Part shown: piece by piece, positions 1 to 9,528 of the stretch | How positions within the stretch are numbered: position 1 is the stretch's first letter | How the letters are laid out: each line of letters starts with the position of its first letter | Assembly (NCBI RefSeq): GCF_036884255.1 | Contig: NZ_CP145605.1 | Coordinates: 5,517,001 to 5,581,000 of the forward strand | Length of the DNA: 64,000 nucleotides | Source of the DNA: Paenibacillus tundrae | GTDB lineage: Bacteria > Bacillota > Bacilli > Paenibacillales > Paenibacillaceae | Direction of reading: 5' to 3' | Translations under genes and position numbers: made by a program | Notes under the pieces: model-generated | What the model saw: only the letters and a program-made list of their open reading frames with translations | Told to the model about the DNA's origin: nothing | Databases searched by the model: none

Positions 1-2165
1 GGTAGCGTGTAGAATCCAGCCAATTTCTCATACCGCAAGATCCGAACGAGTAATACAGCCAACTCTTCACGTGTCATTTCTTCTTGAGGGTTCAAGTTCT
101 TCTCTGGATCAGATCCACCTAACCAACGTTGATCAAGCAATGTTCGAATCGCTGGATAGTAAGGACTATCGGACGTAATGTCAGCGAAAGGCTTGTCATC
201 ACTGTCTCCCCCGTAATACATATCCATACTCGGATTGATTGCTCTGGCCAAATAGTTGAACCAGTCCCCTTTTGTAATGACACGATCTGGAAGAATGCGC
301 CCCTGCTCATCAGCAATGAATACACCATGCTCAATCATGCTTGTAAGAGCTGTCTCTGCAACATGCCCTGCAATATCCGTAGGCTGTGTCTTGGAGGATG
401 AATTCAAGTCTCCATACATACTTCTCCACTCACCCGTGTTCGCATCCAGTACCTCATACAGACCATAGATCGAGTTTTCACTACGTGTTGGCACATATGC
501 CAATTTGATTCCCATAGGGACTGCTTCCCCATTCGTCATACCATATCCACCATAACGGGAATAGGCCAGAATCAATTGAATCTCTTGAAGATAAGTTGCC
601 TTGGCATCCTCATAACTGATGGCAGGCTTCGTATCTGTAGGTAACTGCTCTGGAGTTGCAGTTACTCTCGCATAATATTCCGTAATAGAACCATCCTTCG
701 CCACTTGAACCTGTAGAGAATCGTCTTTTACTAAAATTTCATTCATATATCGTTTAAACAGGAACGTTCTTGCTCCATCCATTTCAATGACTGTGGACAG
801 GCGGAACTGCTTCGCTGCATCTGGAGCAAGTGCAATAGCCGTATTGACCGCCAGCTTCTCCGCCTCTGCTTTGGTTACAGACTTACGGCTTGTCTCCTCC
901 GTAGCTTCCACTTCTGTCGTTCCTGGCATGATGCGCTGATACACGTTAAAACTGTAGATCTGCCCTGTCACTGCATCAACCTGTGCCGAGATATCTCTCA
1001 TGAACATGTATGAAGCACTCGCATTGCGATTACTCCAGCTCAAACTCCAGACCTGACTGTTAGGGCTTGCATAATAACCTTTGATCAGCTGGCTATGATC
1101 TAATTGATATCCTTTTGGAATGTCGAAATTCTTCTTAATTAAGCTCTCGGCTTGAGATGCATTCAATTTCTGTCCTGTATTTGGAACAAAAGCAGCCACA
1201 CTTCCCTTTAAGGGTTTGTCTTGTTGCTCTGAATCGGACGTTATTTCTTCACCAGTCATCGGGTTAATTGGATTCAGCGTGTTAGCATCCAGCCCATTGC
1301 CTGAACTTTTGGGTAAATAACCAAGATAATACTTCTGCCCTTTGCGGGATGAGAAGCCATCTGGGGAAATATAAGCAAGCTCAACATCGAATTGCTCGTC
1401 GAATTTCTTCTTGGCCTGCTCGGCAGATAATTCCGGCTTCGATGAAGGGTAGTCGCTCTCAATGGTGCTTCGTGAGTAACCTGTGATTCTTCCCTGGTCA
1501 TCAACGTTCACATAAGCTGTTTCAGCCTCTGATAACAGACCTTCATGCTTCAATTGGTACCGATACTGATATTCGGTTCTGCCGAATAACGATTGTTGTA
1601 CAGCGTATGGATAGGATTCAGAAATAGCTAAAAATGCGCCTTTCTCTAAATCTGGTATCGCTTCATATAAAAATGCTTCAGCCAACTTCTCTGCTTCGGC
1701 CTCTGTAACCTGGCTGTCTGCTTCAGTACGCTGTTTGTCCAGCAGCTCCGAAGGCAGATGCACACTGAGTACCTCACCTGTGCCAGCATGTACGGTGGCG
1801 CTGAACCCCATGGAACTATTGCCTTCACGAATTCCAAAACCAATCTCCCACGCTTTATAATCTGGCGGCGGAAAAGAGTTCGGTGAATCGAAATTGGCAG
1901 ATGTAATGGTTGCCTTTTGGAGCAACGGAAATAGTTTCAATATGTTATCACTGGCTTGCTTAGAGGAGATCTTAGCTCCTTCCGGCACATCACTGTTTAC
2001 GACACTTAATACATCTTCCCCCGTTGAAGCTTCGGTTACCTGTTCCGCTGTTGCTGCTGACACGCTGCCTGCAAACCCTGGAGCTTGTGATGCCAGAAGC
2101 AAGGTTGCCATTGCAGCTGTTGCTGCTTTAGCGGTCATCATTTTGAATCGAACGTGAAAACTCAA
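1..2165 (-). CDS. YcdB/YcdC-repeat protein with C-terminal SLH domain (C-terminus outside window)
   Basis: The frame runs from 2165 through the left edge without a stop, giving over 720 residues. I choose the TTG at 2165 because a GGGAGAGG site lies 7 bases upstream; an in-frame ATG follows at 2141. The N-terminus is a signal peptide (basic start, then an Ala/Leu-rich core and a cleavable VSA-A region near residue 35). The body contains repeated PepSY-like YcdB/YcdC modules, recognisable by recurring 'SxxxAExLA' helices and 'DAxTGEV' strands. Near the edge the protein turns into an S-layer homology domain (DKPFADI, then a 'REELAVLLVRIL' helix), so it is probably exported and held to secondary cell-wall polymer. 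Its molecular role is unknown; YcdB/YcdC domains are usually annotated without function. Confidence 0.85.
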   Translation of the reverse strand, partial: MSFHVRFKMMTAKAATAAMATLLLASQAPGFAGSVSAATAEQVTEASTGEDVLSVVNSDVPEGAKISSKQASDNILKLFPLLQKATITSANFDSPNSFPPPDYKAWEIGFGIREGNSSMGFSATVHAGTGEVLSVHLPSELLDKQRTEADSQVTEAEAEKLAEAFLYEAIPDLEKGAFLAISESYPYAVQQSLFGRTEYQYRYQLKHEGLLSEAETAYVNVDDQGRITGYSRSTIESDYPSSKPELSAEQAKKKFDEQFDVELAYISPDGFSSRKGQKYYLGYLPKSSGNGLDANTLNPINPMTGEEITSDSEQQDKPLKGSVAAFVPNTGQKLNASQAESLIKKNFDIPKGYQLDHSQLIKGYYASPNSQVWSLSWSNRNASASYMFMRDISAQVDAVTGQIYSFNVYQRIMPGTTEVEATEETSRKSVTKAEAEKLAVNTAIALAPDAAKQFRLSTVIEMDGARTFLFKRYMNEILVKDDSLQVQVAKDGSITEYYARVTATPEQLPTDTKPAISYEDAKATYLQEIQLILAYSRYGGYGMTNGEAVPMGIKLAYVPTRSENSIYGLYEVLDANTGEWRSMYGDLNSSSKTQPTDIAGHVAETALTSMIEHGVFIADEQGRILPDRVITKGDWFNYLARAINPSMDMYYGGDSDDKPFADITSDSPYYPAIRTLLDQRWLGGSDPEKNLNPQEEMTREELAVLLVRILRYEKLAGFYTL

Positions 2166-2438
2166 ATCTGTACCTCTCCCTTCAATCTCATACATGGACA
2201 CACATCAAATAACCCCGCATGAATATTGCTAGTCTATTCTATGATACCATAAGCTTCCTTTTTAATCGTCCTTTTCCCAACAATTTTACAAATGTGAATT
2301 TTGGCAAATTATCCGAAAACGTTAGAAAAACACCTATCGACGTACTTTCAAAGAAGATATACTGCGCTTAGCTGAGATTTATTTTGCGATAATCGAATGG
2401 TTCAGGTCCGCTAAAAACTTATGAATTCTTTTAACTAC
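2166..2438. other. Intergenic stretch between SLH gene and hydrolase terminator
   Basis: AT-rich non-coding DNA that must hold the promoter of the SLH-protein gene. I could not pick a convincing -35/-10 pair. No repeat or RNA gene was seen. Confidence 0.4.
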
Positions 2439-2465
2439 AAAAAAACGCCAACATCGTTGGCGTTT
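2439..2465 (-). terminator. Intrinsic terminator of the alpha/beta hydrolase gene
   Basis: A perfect 10-bp stem (AAACGCCAAC / GTTGGCGTTT) with a 3-base loop is followed on the minus strand by a run of seven T. It sits 58 bases after the hydrolase stop codon. Confidence 0.85.
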
Positions 2466-2522
2466 CACTTTCATACTTTTATTAGTTCGTATGCAAAAAC
2501 CTCTATATCATTGTCTGGGATA

Positions 2523-3452
2523 TTAATCATCACTCGCTGCCGCTTGGGTCTGCTCTTGTACTTGAACATGCTTCTGCAGGAAAGGAATAACTGTCTCCCA
2601 GAATGCTGGATCTTCCTCTGAGCAGCTATGTCCACCACTGTTCACCCATAGATGCTCTACCGGGGGATCGGCTTTGGTCATAAAATACTCCAGCTCGCTA
2701 GGAGGGATAAAATTATCTCCTTTCGAATGAACCATAAGCAGTGGTAACTGCATCCCTTTACGTCGTTCATTCAACAACATTACAGGCTCGCGCTGTCGAT
2801 AGGACTTCAGCGACTCTCCGAGTCGCCAGAACCAGATTCGCGGTATAAGCTGAGCCAGCGGAAATAATGGGAGGCGCCGCCGTCTTAGTTCCGAACTTAC
2901 GATAACTTCAAATTGGGATGGCATTGAGTCCGTAATCACTGCAGAAACAGGAAGATTCTCCGTTACAGCCAGAATGGTACCTAATCCTCCAAGTGAATGT
3001 CCCAACACCCCGATGGCTTGCGGATCAATCTCAGGTCTCGTGGACATATATTTTAACGCCGAGAGTAGATCATCACGGAATAAATAGGCTGAAGCCGCTC
3101 GAACGGCATCACTCTCTCCATGACTGCGAACGTCATACATAAATAGAGCGTATCCCGCTTCCCAGATTGGGCGTGCATAGCGGAGTACCCGGGAGCGATT
3201 AGAGCCCCAACCATGCGCAATGATGACTAACGGCCACGGCTTCGGTACATGTGCAGCAGCAGGAATGAACCAGCCATGCACTCTCCCTCCACCACTATCA
3301 AAGGTTACATCTTCAAAGGGCATAGGTGGCGTCAACGTGATCGGAATTTTCTTGGGTGTCTGGCTGTTCACCGCGGCTTTCCACAGCCCTCCTGCAGTTA
3401 AGGCAGCAAAAGCAATCATTCCCCCAACCATCGTTCTCGTCTTCACAGGCAT
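2523..3452 (-). CDS. Alpha/beta hydrolase (membrane-anchored or exported)
   Basis: A 309-residue serine hydrolase. The first 25 residues (MPVKTRTMVGG..., then an Ala/Leu-rich stretch) look like a signal anchor. An oxyanion-region HGWGSN motif is followed by the nucleophile elbow GHSLGG, a candidate acid Asp in HSKGDNFIPP and a candidate His in SGGHSCSEED, so the whole Ser-Asp-His triad is visible. The family includes esterases and peptidase-like enzymes related to the 'alpha/beta hydrolase family S9-like' group; the substrate cannot be read from sequence. The gene is transcribed alone, with its own terminator. The AGGAG site is unusually close to the ATG; GTG at codon 3 is an alternative start. 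Confidence 0.85.
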   Translation of the reverse strand: MPVKTRTMVGGMIAFAALTAGGLWKAAVNSQTPKKIPITLTPPMPFEDVTFDSGGGRVHGWFIPAAAHVPKPWPLVIIAHGWGSNRSRVLRYARPIWEAGYALFMYDVRSHGESDAVRAASAYLFRDDLLSALKYMSTRPEIDPQAIGVLGHSLGGLGTILAVTENLPVSAVITDSMPSQFEVIVSSELRRRRLPLFPLAQLIPRIWFWRLGESLKSYRQREPVMLLNERRKGMQLPLLMVHSKGDNFIPPSELEYFMTKADPPVEHLWVNSGGHSCSEEDPAFWETVIPFLQKHVQVQEQTQAAASDD

Positions 3453-3599
3453 CTCTCCTCTCCGGCTCTTGGCATACCTTCATCATAAGATAGGATTATT
3501 ATCTACAGATTAAGGGTCATCGGTAAAATGGATCATTTTTATCCACTCACATATTCTTTTGTCAAACTTATACTTACCCAATTTACGAATGGCTTGTCA

Positions 3600-4232
3600 C
3601 TATTCTTTAATTTTAGCCGCGTCTACAAATGCACGTGTACATGCCGCAATCTGCTCATGATTACCACTTGCTAATGCCTCTTTAGGAAGAAGCGCGCTTC
3701 CCAAGCCTACCGCAGCTGCACCAGCAGCGTAATACTCCGCTATATTGTCTAAGTTCGCGCCACCAGTCGCAAGCAGTGGAATATGATTCAATGGCGCCTT
3801 GATCTCTCGCAAATACGGAATACCTAGACTTGCCATTGGGAACAGCTTCACGACCTTGGCACCTGCTTCATAGGCAGCAACAATCTCCGTGGGTGTCATT
3901 GCCCCAGGCCAGATCTCTACACCCTGTTCTACAGCATATTCAATAACGGATAGATCGACATTGGGCGAGACCAAAAATTGTGCACCTGCAGCAACCGCCT
4001 CTCGTGCCATCTGTACATTTAATACGGTTCCCGCTCCTACATAGGCTTGTCCTTCATGTCGTTCTCGCCAATCAGCAATAATATCATGTGCACCCGTCGT
4101 ATTGAGCGTAACCTCCATCAGACGTATTCCACCCTCAGTCATTCCTTGCCCTGCAGTAACAGCAGCCTCTCGGCTAATTCCACGTACAATCGCGACCAGC
4201 CTTGATTCTAATAATGTTTCCGTCAAATTCAT
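3600..4232 (-). CDS. kdgA: 2-dehydro-3-deoxy-phosphogluconate / 4-hydroxy-2-oxoglutarate aldolase
   Basis: A 210-residue class I aldolase with a TIM-barrel layout. Family landmarks are present: VAIVRG near residue 14, the glutamate in MEVTLNT, GAGTVLN, and the Schiff-base lysine in AKVVKLFPM. It cleaves 2-keto-3-deoxy-6-phosphogluconate to pyruvate and glyceraldehyde 3-phosphate, the last step of the uronate route whose earlier enzymes KduI and KduD are encoded at 20-23 kb. It stands alone here; no KDG kinase gene is next to it. The start follows a purine-rich GAGGGGAATAGGA stretch. Length matches the family. Confidence 0.92.
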   Translation of the reverse strand: MNLTETLLESRLVAIVRGISREAAVTAGQGMTEGGIRLMEVTLNTTGAHDIIADWRERHEGQAYVGAGTVLNVQMAREAVAAGAQFLVSPNVDLSVIEYAVEQGVEIWPGAMTPTEIVAAYEAGAKVVKLFPMASLGIPYLREIKAPLNHIPLLATGGANLDNIAEYYAAGAAAVGLGSALLPKEALASGNHEQIAACTRAFVDAAKIKE

Positions 4233-4389
4233 ATTCCTATTCCCCTCACTTCATCAATTCGTCTCAATATCAACTCTAATGCCGATGAACCCATTAGGCA
4301 CTCTTTATAATCAATGTAGACTTCTTACACAACCTCTTAGGAACTATTGTAAAACATATCTTCCCTTGGTTGAACTACGAAAAGAATAG

Positions 4390-4447
4390 AAAAACGATGA
4401 TAACCGTTTCAACTCTTCTAGAGAGCTGTCCCGATCACCATCGTTGA
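4390..4447 (-). terminator. Probable terminator of the glycosyltransferase operon
   Basis: On the minus strand an AACGATG arm pairs with CATCGTT across a long, partly paired loop and is followed by TTTTTC. It lies just after the stop of the 649-residue glycosyltransferase. Confidence 0.6.
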
Positions 4448-4469
4448 TATCTAACGTTATAAGGTTTGT

Positions 4470-6419
4470 TTACGCATTTTCTAACACACTGTCTTGATCC
4501 ATCTCTCGAAAATACTTTTCGTTATACAGCATACTTGGATGTGTTGGATGGTAAGCCAGAGCAATCGTATTGTGCTCTTTCGCCTTCGTCCGATTACCCA
4601 GCCTGTCATAACACACACATAGCTGTAGGTGCGGCATCCAAGTCCAAGCGGCTTCATTCACGGAAACGATGGGGTCAGCGGGTCGTATAGCCTGAGTCGC
4701 CTGTTCATACCAGAACACCGCTTTGCGGTAATCCTCACGATCGGCAAAATATCCCCCTAGACGGCAGCATATTTCTGCTCTCGGTAAGTCATAAGCGAAT
4801 GATCTTAGCAGTGCAGCAATCTCTTGATCTGGACGTTTCCGTGCAGCTTCGCAATCGGCCATCTTTTGACATGCAGCAATCTGATCCTCCACCCACCCTA
4901 ATCCGGTATTCAAAAACTTCGTATAATATGCTACCGCATCCTCATACTGTCCGTGATCATTAAGCTCATTCCCAAAATAATATAAATCACGCGGAGAAAA
5001 GACCTCGCCTGCCTGTTCCCGCTTGCGATAAATGTTCAGGTTACGATCGGTATATACTTTATCTTTCTTATGGGTAACAGCCACATCGCTATGCAGCAAA
5101 TACCCGCTCACTTCCAAATATTCATGCACTGCACCAATCCAGCGGAATTGGCGATCCCGACGAACCAATCGATTCCGCCGTAGACTGTATGCTACCTGGC
5201 CATCTGCTGTAAATGAAAGATTATAATTCATCGTCACACTGTCCACCGCTGGATCAAGAGAGCGCTTCAGGGCAATAAGCTTCTCCCGATCTTGAGGTTC
5301 AAACACATCGTCGGCATCGAGCCAGAGAATATATTCACTCGTCGCCTGATCAAAGGCAAAATTTCGCGCAGCCGCAAAATCATCCACCCACTCAAAATCT
5401 ATAATATGCTCCGTATACCTTGCTGCAATCTGGCGGGTACGGTCAGTCGAGCCAGTATCCACAATAACTATCTCATCAGCAATGCCGTTAACCGAGTCTA
5501 GACAGCGCGCAAGGGAATTCTCTTCATTTTTCACAATCATACATAGCGTTATCGTTATCGTCTCTTCTGCACGTCTGACCCTCCGATTATAAGCGGCCAC
5601 CCCTGGCAGTTCAGATAAACGATAGATGTGATAGGCAGGATGATGTGTATCAACAAACAATGAAAACCCTAGTGCTTGAGCTCGAATGCAGAAGTGACGA
5701 TCCTCCCCCCAAAATGAAACATTAGGGATCTGATCAAACGTAACACCTGCCTCCAATACATTCCTGCGTATGAGCGTACATGCCCCCAGACCCCCAACTT
5801 CATAACAGCCTGGATGATGCAATTGCTGTAAAAAAACCTCTGTCTGAATCGTGTGATTATCCGCTTCCGTTCCCTCAGCTACCTTCACACCTCGGCGGTA
5901 CAACTGGTACTCATCCTGTAGCCAAACTTGGGGCATCTCTCTTGCGCCTGGTTGCCAGCGCGTCCAAAAGATATTGGATACAATCTCTTTCTCCGTGGAA
6001 ACGAGCTGTTCCAGTGTTCTAGGATGTAACACCAGATCAGAATCGATGAGAAATACAGCATCATACCGGTGTTCACACACGTATTTCAAAATCTGATTCT
6101 TCAAGCCAGCTACCCGCCAGACTTGTTCATCCTGCCAATAGTGTCCACCCTCATCCTTGGTGTATGAACCTTTCTGAAAATCTTCATCTTCATTCAGCAC
6201 CGCGTCTACGGTAATAATGGTACCTTCATTTTCTGTTACAAAATCTCGAAGCATATCCGAAGAGGCAATTTCCTCATTATCGTCCACAAATAAATAGTCT
6301 GTTCTTACCGTGGTTCGCTCCAGTGCACATAGAGATTCAAGGAATTCTCGGAGCACGGGTGCAGTTTGACGCACTGGACTTGCAATCAGTATGTTTTGCT
6401 TAGTTTTTCCCTTCTTCAA
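4470..6419 (-). CDS. Two-domain family 2 glycosyltransferase with C-terminal TPR-like helices
   Basis: A 649-residue cytoplasmic protein. Residues about 8-270 form an N-terminal nucleotide-diphospho-sugar-type domain (ILIASPVRQTAP, FLIDSDLVL). Residues about 290-420 are a classical GT2 domain: ITLCMIVKNEE, VIVDTGSTDRT and LWLDADDVF carry the expected nucleotide- and metal-binding acidic residues. The last 200 residues are helical and TPR-like (paired Tyr/Ala-rich helices such as EDAVAYYTKFLN). The start is a TTG preceded by GGGAGGAGGAATAAGA. It follows a second GT2 gene by 16 bases, so both are probably one operon. Acceptor and sugar are unknown; cell-surface or protein glycosylation is a guess from the family. 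Confidence 0.88.
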   Translation of the reverse strand: MKKGKTKQNILIASPVRQTAPVLREFLESLCALERTTVRTDYLFVDDNEEIASSDMLRDFVTENEGTIITVDAVLNEDEDFQKGSYTKDEGGHYWQDEQVWRVAGLKNQILKYVCEHRYDAVFLIDSDLVLHPRTLEQLVSTEKEIVSNIFWTRWQPGAREMPQVWLQDEYQLYRRGVKVAEGTEADNHTIQTEVFLQQLHHPGCYEVGGLGACTLIRRNVLEAGVTFDQIPNVSFWGEDRHFCIRAQALGFSLFVDTHHPAYHIYRLSELPGVAAYNRRVRRAEETITITLCMIVKNEENSLARCLDSVNGIADEIVIVDTGSTDRTRQIAARYTEHIIDFEWVDDFAAARNFAFDQATSEYILWLDADDVFEPQDREKLIALKRSLDPAVDSVTMNYNLSFTADGQVAYSLRRNRLVRRDRQFRWIGAVHEYLEVSGYLLHSDVAVTHKKDKVYTDRNLNIYRKREQAGEVFSPRDLYYFGNELNDHGQYEDAVAYYTKFLNTGLGWVEDQIAACQKMADCEAARKRPDQEIAALLRSFAYDLPRAEICCRLGGYFADREDYRKAVFWYEQATQAIRPADPIVSVNEAAWTWMPHLQLCVCYDRLGNRTKAKEHNTIALAYHPTHPSMLYNEKYFREMDQDSVLENA

Positions 6420-6435
6420 TCTTATTCCTCCTCCC

Positions 6436-7152
6436 TTATTCTAACCATGGCAGAAGTCTGGGCTCTGGGTCCAAAATAGACTCATACTGTTCCTTCCACC
6501 CATATCTCGCATCCGGATCTAGTGCCTGATAGCGCTCCACCTTACGAATTCGGTCTTCTTCCCTTGCCCAGCCATAATGCTTCACCCGAGGTACATGACA
6601 AGCGTAGGAAAAATGCTGAATCGTTAACGGGAAGCGGCCGCAATGCTGAGGTGTTTCCTTCCACTCATAGTCCCAGTCATGACGATATCGAATAAGAAAT
6701 GGACGATAGTATGCATGAGCCTGCCAATACTGATCTTCTCGATATGAAGTCTCGTTCCACATATCAAACAAGCGGAAGTAGATCGCATCCTCTTCTCCAC
6801 TTAACAGTTGGTCACGTATAACTCCAAAATCAGGTGTTAATATCTCATCAGCATCCAAATTCAGAATCCACTCTGGTTTGGTAGAGATGGTTGCCTGCCA
6901 CTGCTGTTTCCGTAGGCTGACTTCATCCGCAAACTGGGGTGTAGAATTTTCTACTAATAGTAGCGGTATATCCTGGAGTACCTCCCGACACATTGCAACT
7001 GTCCCATCTGTACTGCCGTCATCAATGATAACTGCCCGATCAATCCAAGGCCGATGCGTCTCCAGTGCCTGCCTTAAATAACGGTGCTCCTCATTACGTA
7101 CAATCATCGATAAGGTCATATGCGGTCTACTGTTGTCCTGATGCTCTGTCAA
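6436..7152 (-). CDS. Family 2 glycosyltransferase
   Basis: I place the start at the TTG at 7152, giving 238 residues, because GGAGGTG ends six bases upstream; an ATG further out at 7197 has no comparable site. The GT2 signature is clear: MTLSMIVRNEE, VIIDDGSTDGT and LNLDADEILTP. The C-terminus contains conserved aromatic and His residues (HYGWAREEDR) typical of bacterial GT2 enzymes of the WaaE/KdtX type. It is the first gene of a two-gene operon with the larger glycosyltransferase. The natural substrate is not visible from sequence. Confidence 0.87.
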   Translation of the reverse strand: MTEHQDNSRPHMTLSMIVRNEEHRYLRQALETHRPWIDRAVIIDDGSTDGTVAMCREVLQDIPLLLVENSTPQFADEVSLRKQQWQATISTKPEWILNLDADEILTPDFGVIRDQLLSGEEDAIYFRLFDMWNETSYREDQYWQAHAYYRPFLIRYRHDWDYEWKETPQHCGRFPLTIQHFSYACHVPRVKHYGWAREEDRIRKVERYQALDPDARYGWKEQYESILDPEPRLLPWLE

Positions 7153-7418
7153 AGCTTCACCTCCACCCTTCAGATCGTGACATGTATGTATGCCCATTCA
7201 TTAGACAATAGAATGGGGTCTAATCCTTAACGGGATGAATCATATATCAGATAAACCATTCATGTTGTACACCATCATCAATGCTCATTGGAACAGATCG
7301 TGCCCCCATAGCTACTGTATGCATAGGAGGATTAAGGTTATGTCAGGCATACTCATTTCGTACATGTGCGGTGTGTACTACTTGTTTATGTGCTATGCGA
7401 TTGGCAAGTGTATATGGC
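7153..7418. other. Upstream region of the glycosyltransferase pair
   Basis: Non-coding AT-rich DNA between the xylB terminator and the TTG start at 7152. It should contain the promoter of the glycosyltransferase operon, but no pair of hexamers stood out. The GGAGGTG ribosome binding site at 7158-7164 decides the start. Confidence 0.4.
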
Positions 7419-7446
7419 AAAAAAGCACCCGCTTTCGCGGGTGCTT
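7419..7446 (-). terminator. Intrinsic terminator of xylB
   Basis: A perfect 10-bp stem AAGCACCCGC / GCGGGTGCTT with a TTTC loop and a T-run on the minus strand, 49 bases after the xylB stop. Confidence 0.9.
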
Positions 7447-7495
7447 AAGGATATCGAAAAGGTTTAATGTATGAATTCACTCACTGATTCTTTGA

Positions 7496-8989
7496 TTAGC
7501 GATATTGAGCCAAACGATCATTCAGACTGCGCGTCTGTCCATACACCTCTTGGTACAATGCGAATAACCCGTCATATACTGCAACTGTTTCTGGGTTAGG
7601 ATCATAGGATTTCGCTGGACGAAGGAACGCTGTAGCACATGCTTGCAATGATGGGAACCAGCCACATCCATAAGCTGCCAACATCGCTGCTCCCATCGCT
7701 GGACCTTGTTCACTCTCCAACTTCACGATGGTTGCGTTGAAGATATCTGCTTGCATTTGCAGCCAAGCTTCATTCTTAGCACCACCGCCGATGGAGATAA
7801 CTTCTGTCACGGTCTTACCAGACCCACGCAAAATATCAATGGATTCGCGAAGCGAGAACGTAATGCCTTCCATTACTGCGCGTCCAAAGTGCTCCAGCTT
7901 ATGCCCAGCATCCATTCCAATAAAGCTACCACGAATGTTAGCATCAGGGTGTGGGGTACGCTCCCCTACAATGTACGGCGTGAATAATAAGCCTTGGCTT
8001 CCAGCGGGTACCTGATCAATGCCCTGTAAGAGCACATCAAATGATTTGTCCGCTGCAAATGTATCCTTAAACCAGGATAAGCTATATCCTGCCGCTAGGG
8101 TTACCCCCATAATATAGAAGGCGTCCTTCTCACCATGGTTGAAAAAGTGAACTTTTCCTTCGAAATCGAGATCTTTGCGCTCCTCGTAGGACAGAATCAC
8201 CCCAGATGTGCCAATACTGCACATCGTCTGCCCTTCACTCAGGATACCTGCACCAATCGCGCCGCAGGCATTGTCAGCACCACCTGCAAATACTTTGGTC
8301 GCTGCTGCCAGCCCCGTTTGATCCGCAATCTCCGGCAACAGTGTCCCCACTTCCTCGAAAGATTCCACAAGTCGTGGACAGAGTGAGATCGGCAGTTCAA
8401 ACGCTTCTGCAATCTCTTGGCTCCATTGCTTGCCTGCAACGTCAAGCAGCAACGTACCCGCCGCGTCGGAATAATCCATCGCGTAATCTCCGGTTAGGCG
8501 ATAACGCACATAATCCTTCGGCAATAGGAATACAGCTGCTTGTTGCAACACCTCTGGCTCGTTTTCTTGAACCCACAAGATTTTAGGTAATGTAAATCCT
8601 TCAAGCGCACGATTCCGGGCGATGCTTAACAGCTTACTGTCCAGCACCTTCTCGATACGGCGGCACTGTGCCGTTGTGCGTGTATCATTCCATAGAATAG
8701 CATTGCGAAGTGGCTTGCCTGCGGCATCTACCAATACAAGTCCATGCATCTGTCCGGAGAAGCTCAAACCTTCAATTTCGGAAGGCTGTACGCCAGATAC
8801 CTCCAACAATTTGCGAAGCGACACAATCGTCTGCTCTACCCAATCCTCTGGATTCTGTTCGCTGTATCCAGCCTTAGGCTGGTAGAGCGGATATGACTCA
8901 GATGCTTCAAATGCCACTTTACCTCTACGGTTAACCAGCACAGTCTTAACTGCGCTCGTTCCCAGATCGACACCAATTACGTAACTCAT
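7496..8989 (-). CDS. xylB: Xylulokinase
   Basis: A 497-residue FGGY-family sugar kinase that phosphorylates D-xylulose to xylulose 5-phosphate for the pentose phosphate pathway. The N-terminal phosphate loop reads GVDLGTSAVKT, the substrate motif SGQMHG and the conserved WNDTR follow, and the C-terminal half has GGADNACGAIGAG and ISIGGGAKN for ATP binding. Length fits the family. The start follows AAAGGAGTATACTT. It is the gene downstream of xylA, but a 687-base spacer with a terminator and two repeat copies separates them, so it may need its own promoter. Confidence 0.95.
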   Translation of the reverse strand: MSYVIGVDLGTSAVKTVLVNRRGKVAFEASESYPLYQPKAGYSEQNPEDWVEQTIVSLRKLLEVSGVQPSEIEGLSFSGQMHGLVLVDAAGKPLRNAILWNDTRTTAQCRRIEKVLDSKLLSIARNRALEGFTLPKILWVQENEPEVLQQAAVFLLPKDYVRYRLTGDYAMDYSDAAGTLLLDVAGKQWSQEIAEAFELPISLCPRLVESFEEVGTLLPEIADQTGLAAATKVFAGGADNACGAIGAGILSEGQTMCSIGTSGVILSYEERKDLDFEGKVHFFNHGEKDAFYIMGVTLAAGYSLSWFKDTFAADKSFDVLLQGIDQVPAGSQGLLFTPYIVGERTPHPDANIRGSFIGMDAGHKLEHFGRAVMEGITFSLRESIDILRGSGKTVTEVISIGGGAKNEAWLQMQADIFNATIVKLESEQGPAMGAAMLAAYGCGWFPSLQACATAFLRPAKSYDPNPETVAVYDGLFALYQEVYGQTRSLNDRLAQYR

Positions 8990-9035
8990 AAGTATACTCC
9001 TTTCGTTTGTAGCAGGATTGAATAAAAAAATTGGG

Positions 9036-9198
9036 CATGTAAGGTCACTCCGTAATCAGAAGACCCTTGGATCGCCGTTATCCCTGAATTTCCTTGATTC
9101 CCTTTTGAAAAGGGAGAAATTCCGGGATAAATGCGCACGCTTCGCTTCCTAGGGTTCTTTCTGATCACTCCGTTATGCATGCCCTTTATACATTCATT
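9036..9198. repeat. Copy 1 of a 163-bp palindrome-containing element
   Basis: This block repeats 250 bases further on (9286-9449) with roughly 18 substitutions and one single-base insertion; the 65 bases from 9071 to 9135 are identical in both copies. The core at 9080-9128 is an imperfect long palindrome: ATCCCTGAATTTC pairs with GAAATTCCGGGAT, and inside it CCCTTTT-G-AAAAGGG is a perfect inner stem. There is no T-run after the stem on either strand, so it is not a plain terminator. The similar short open frames in both copies arise from the repeat and are not credible genes. Confidence 0.85.
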
Positions 9199-9238
9199 CA
9201 AACGGTACAACGTACTCGTTTTGGGCAGCTAGGACGCT

Positions 9239-9262
9239 CCAATGACATCACACCGTCATTGG
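9239..9262. repeat. Short perfect inverted repeat between the two element copies
   Basis: CCAATGAC and GTCATTGG form a perfect 8-bp stem around an 8-base loop. It could be an operator or a hairpin in the xylA-xylB spacer; no T-run follows. Confidence 0.5.
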
Positions 9263-9285
9263 TTGTGAACGATGTAAACCTCAGA

Positions 9286-9449
9286 CATGTACGGTCACTC
9301 CGTGGTCAGAAGACCCTCCGATCGCCGTTATCCCTGAATTTCCTTGATTCCCTTTTGAAAAGGGAGAAATTCCGGGATAAATGCGAGCACTTCGTTTCTC
9401 CGGGTTCTTTCTGCCCACTTCGTTCCGCATGCCCTTTCTACATTTCATT
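9286..9449. repeat. Copy 2 of the 163-bp palindrome-containing element
   Basis: Second, slightly diverged copy in direct orientation, with the same palindromic core at 9330-9378. Most differences fall in the outer third after the core (GCGAGCACTTCG versus GCGCACGCTTCG), which suggests that the core is under constraint or that the flanks are drifting faster. Confidence 0.85.
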
Positions 9450-9483
9450 GTGAGATCGCCATATCTCGTGCTACTCACATTTC

Positions 9484-9528
9484 AAAAAAAACCGTCCCCG
9501 CCTTCCCAGAGGAAAGCGGGGACGGTTT
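9484..9528 (-). terminator. Intrinsic terminator of xylA
   Basis: A perfect 13-bp stem (AAACCGTCCCCGC / GCGGGGACGGTTT) with a 14-base loop, followed by eight T on the minus strand. It separates xylA transcripts from the repeat-bearing spacer and xylB. Confidence 0.9.

Noticed and set aside
8986..9478. Two similar small minus-strand frames of 65-74 residues
   Set aside because: Their similarity comes from the duplicated non-coding element; no ribosome sites or protein features support them.
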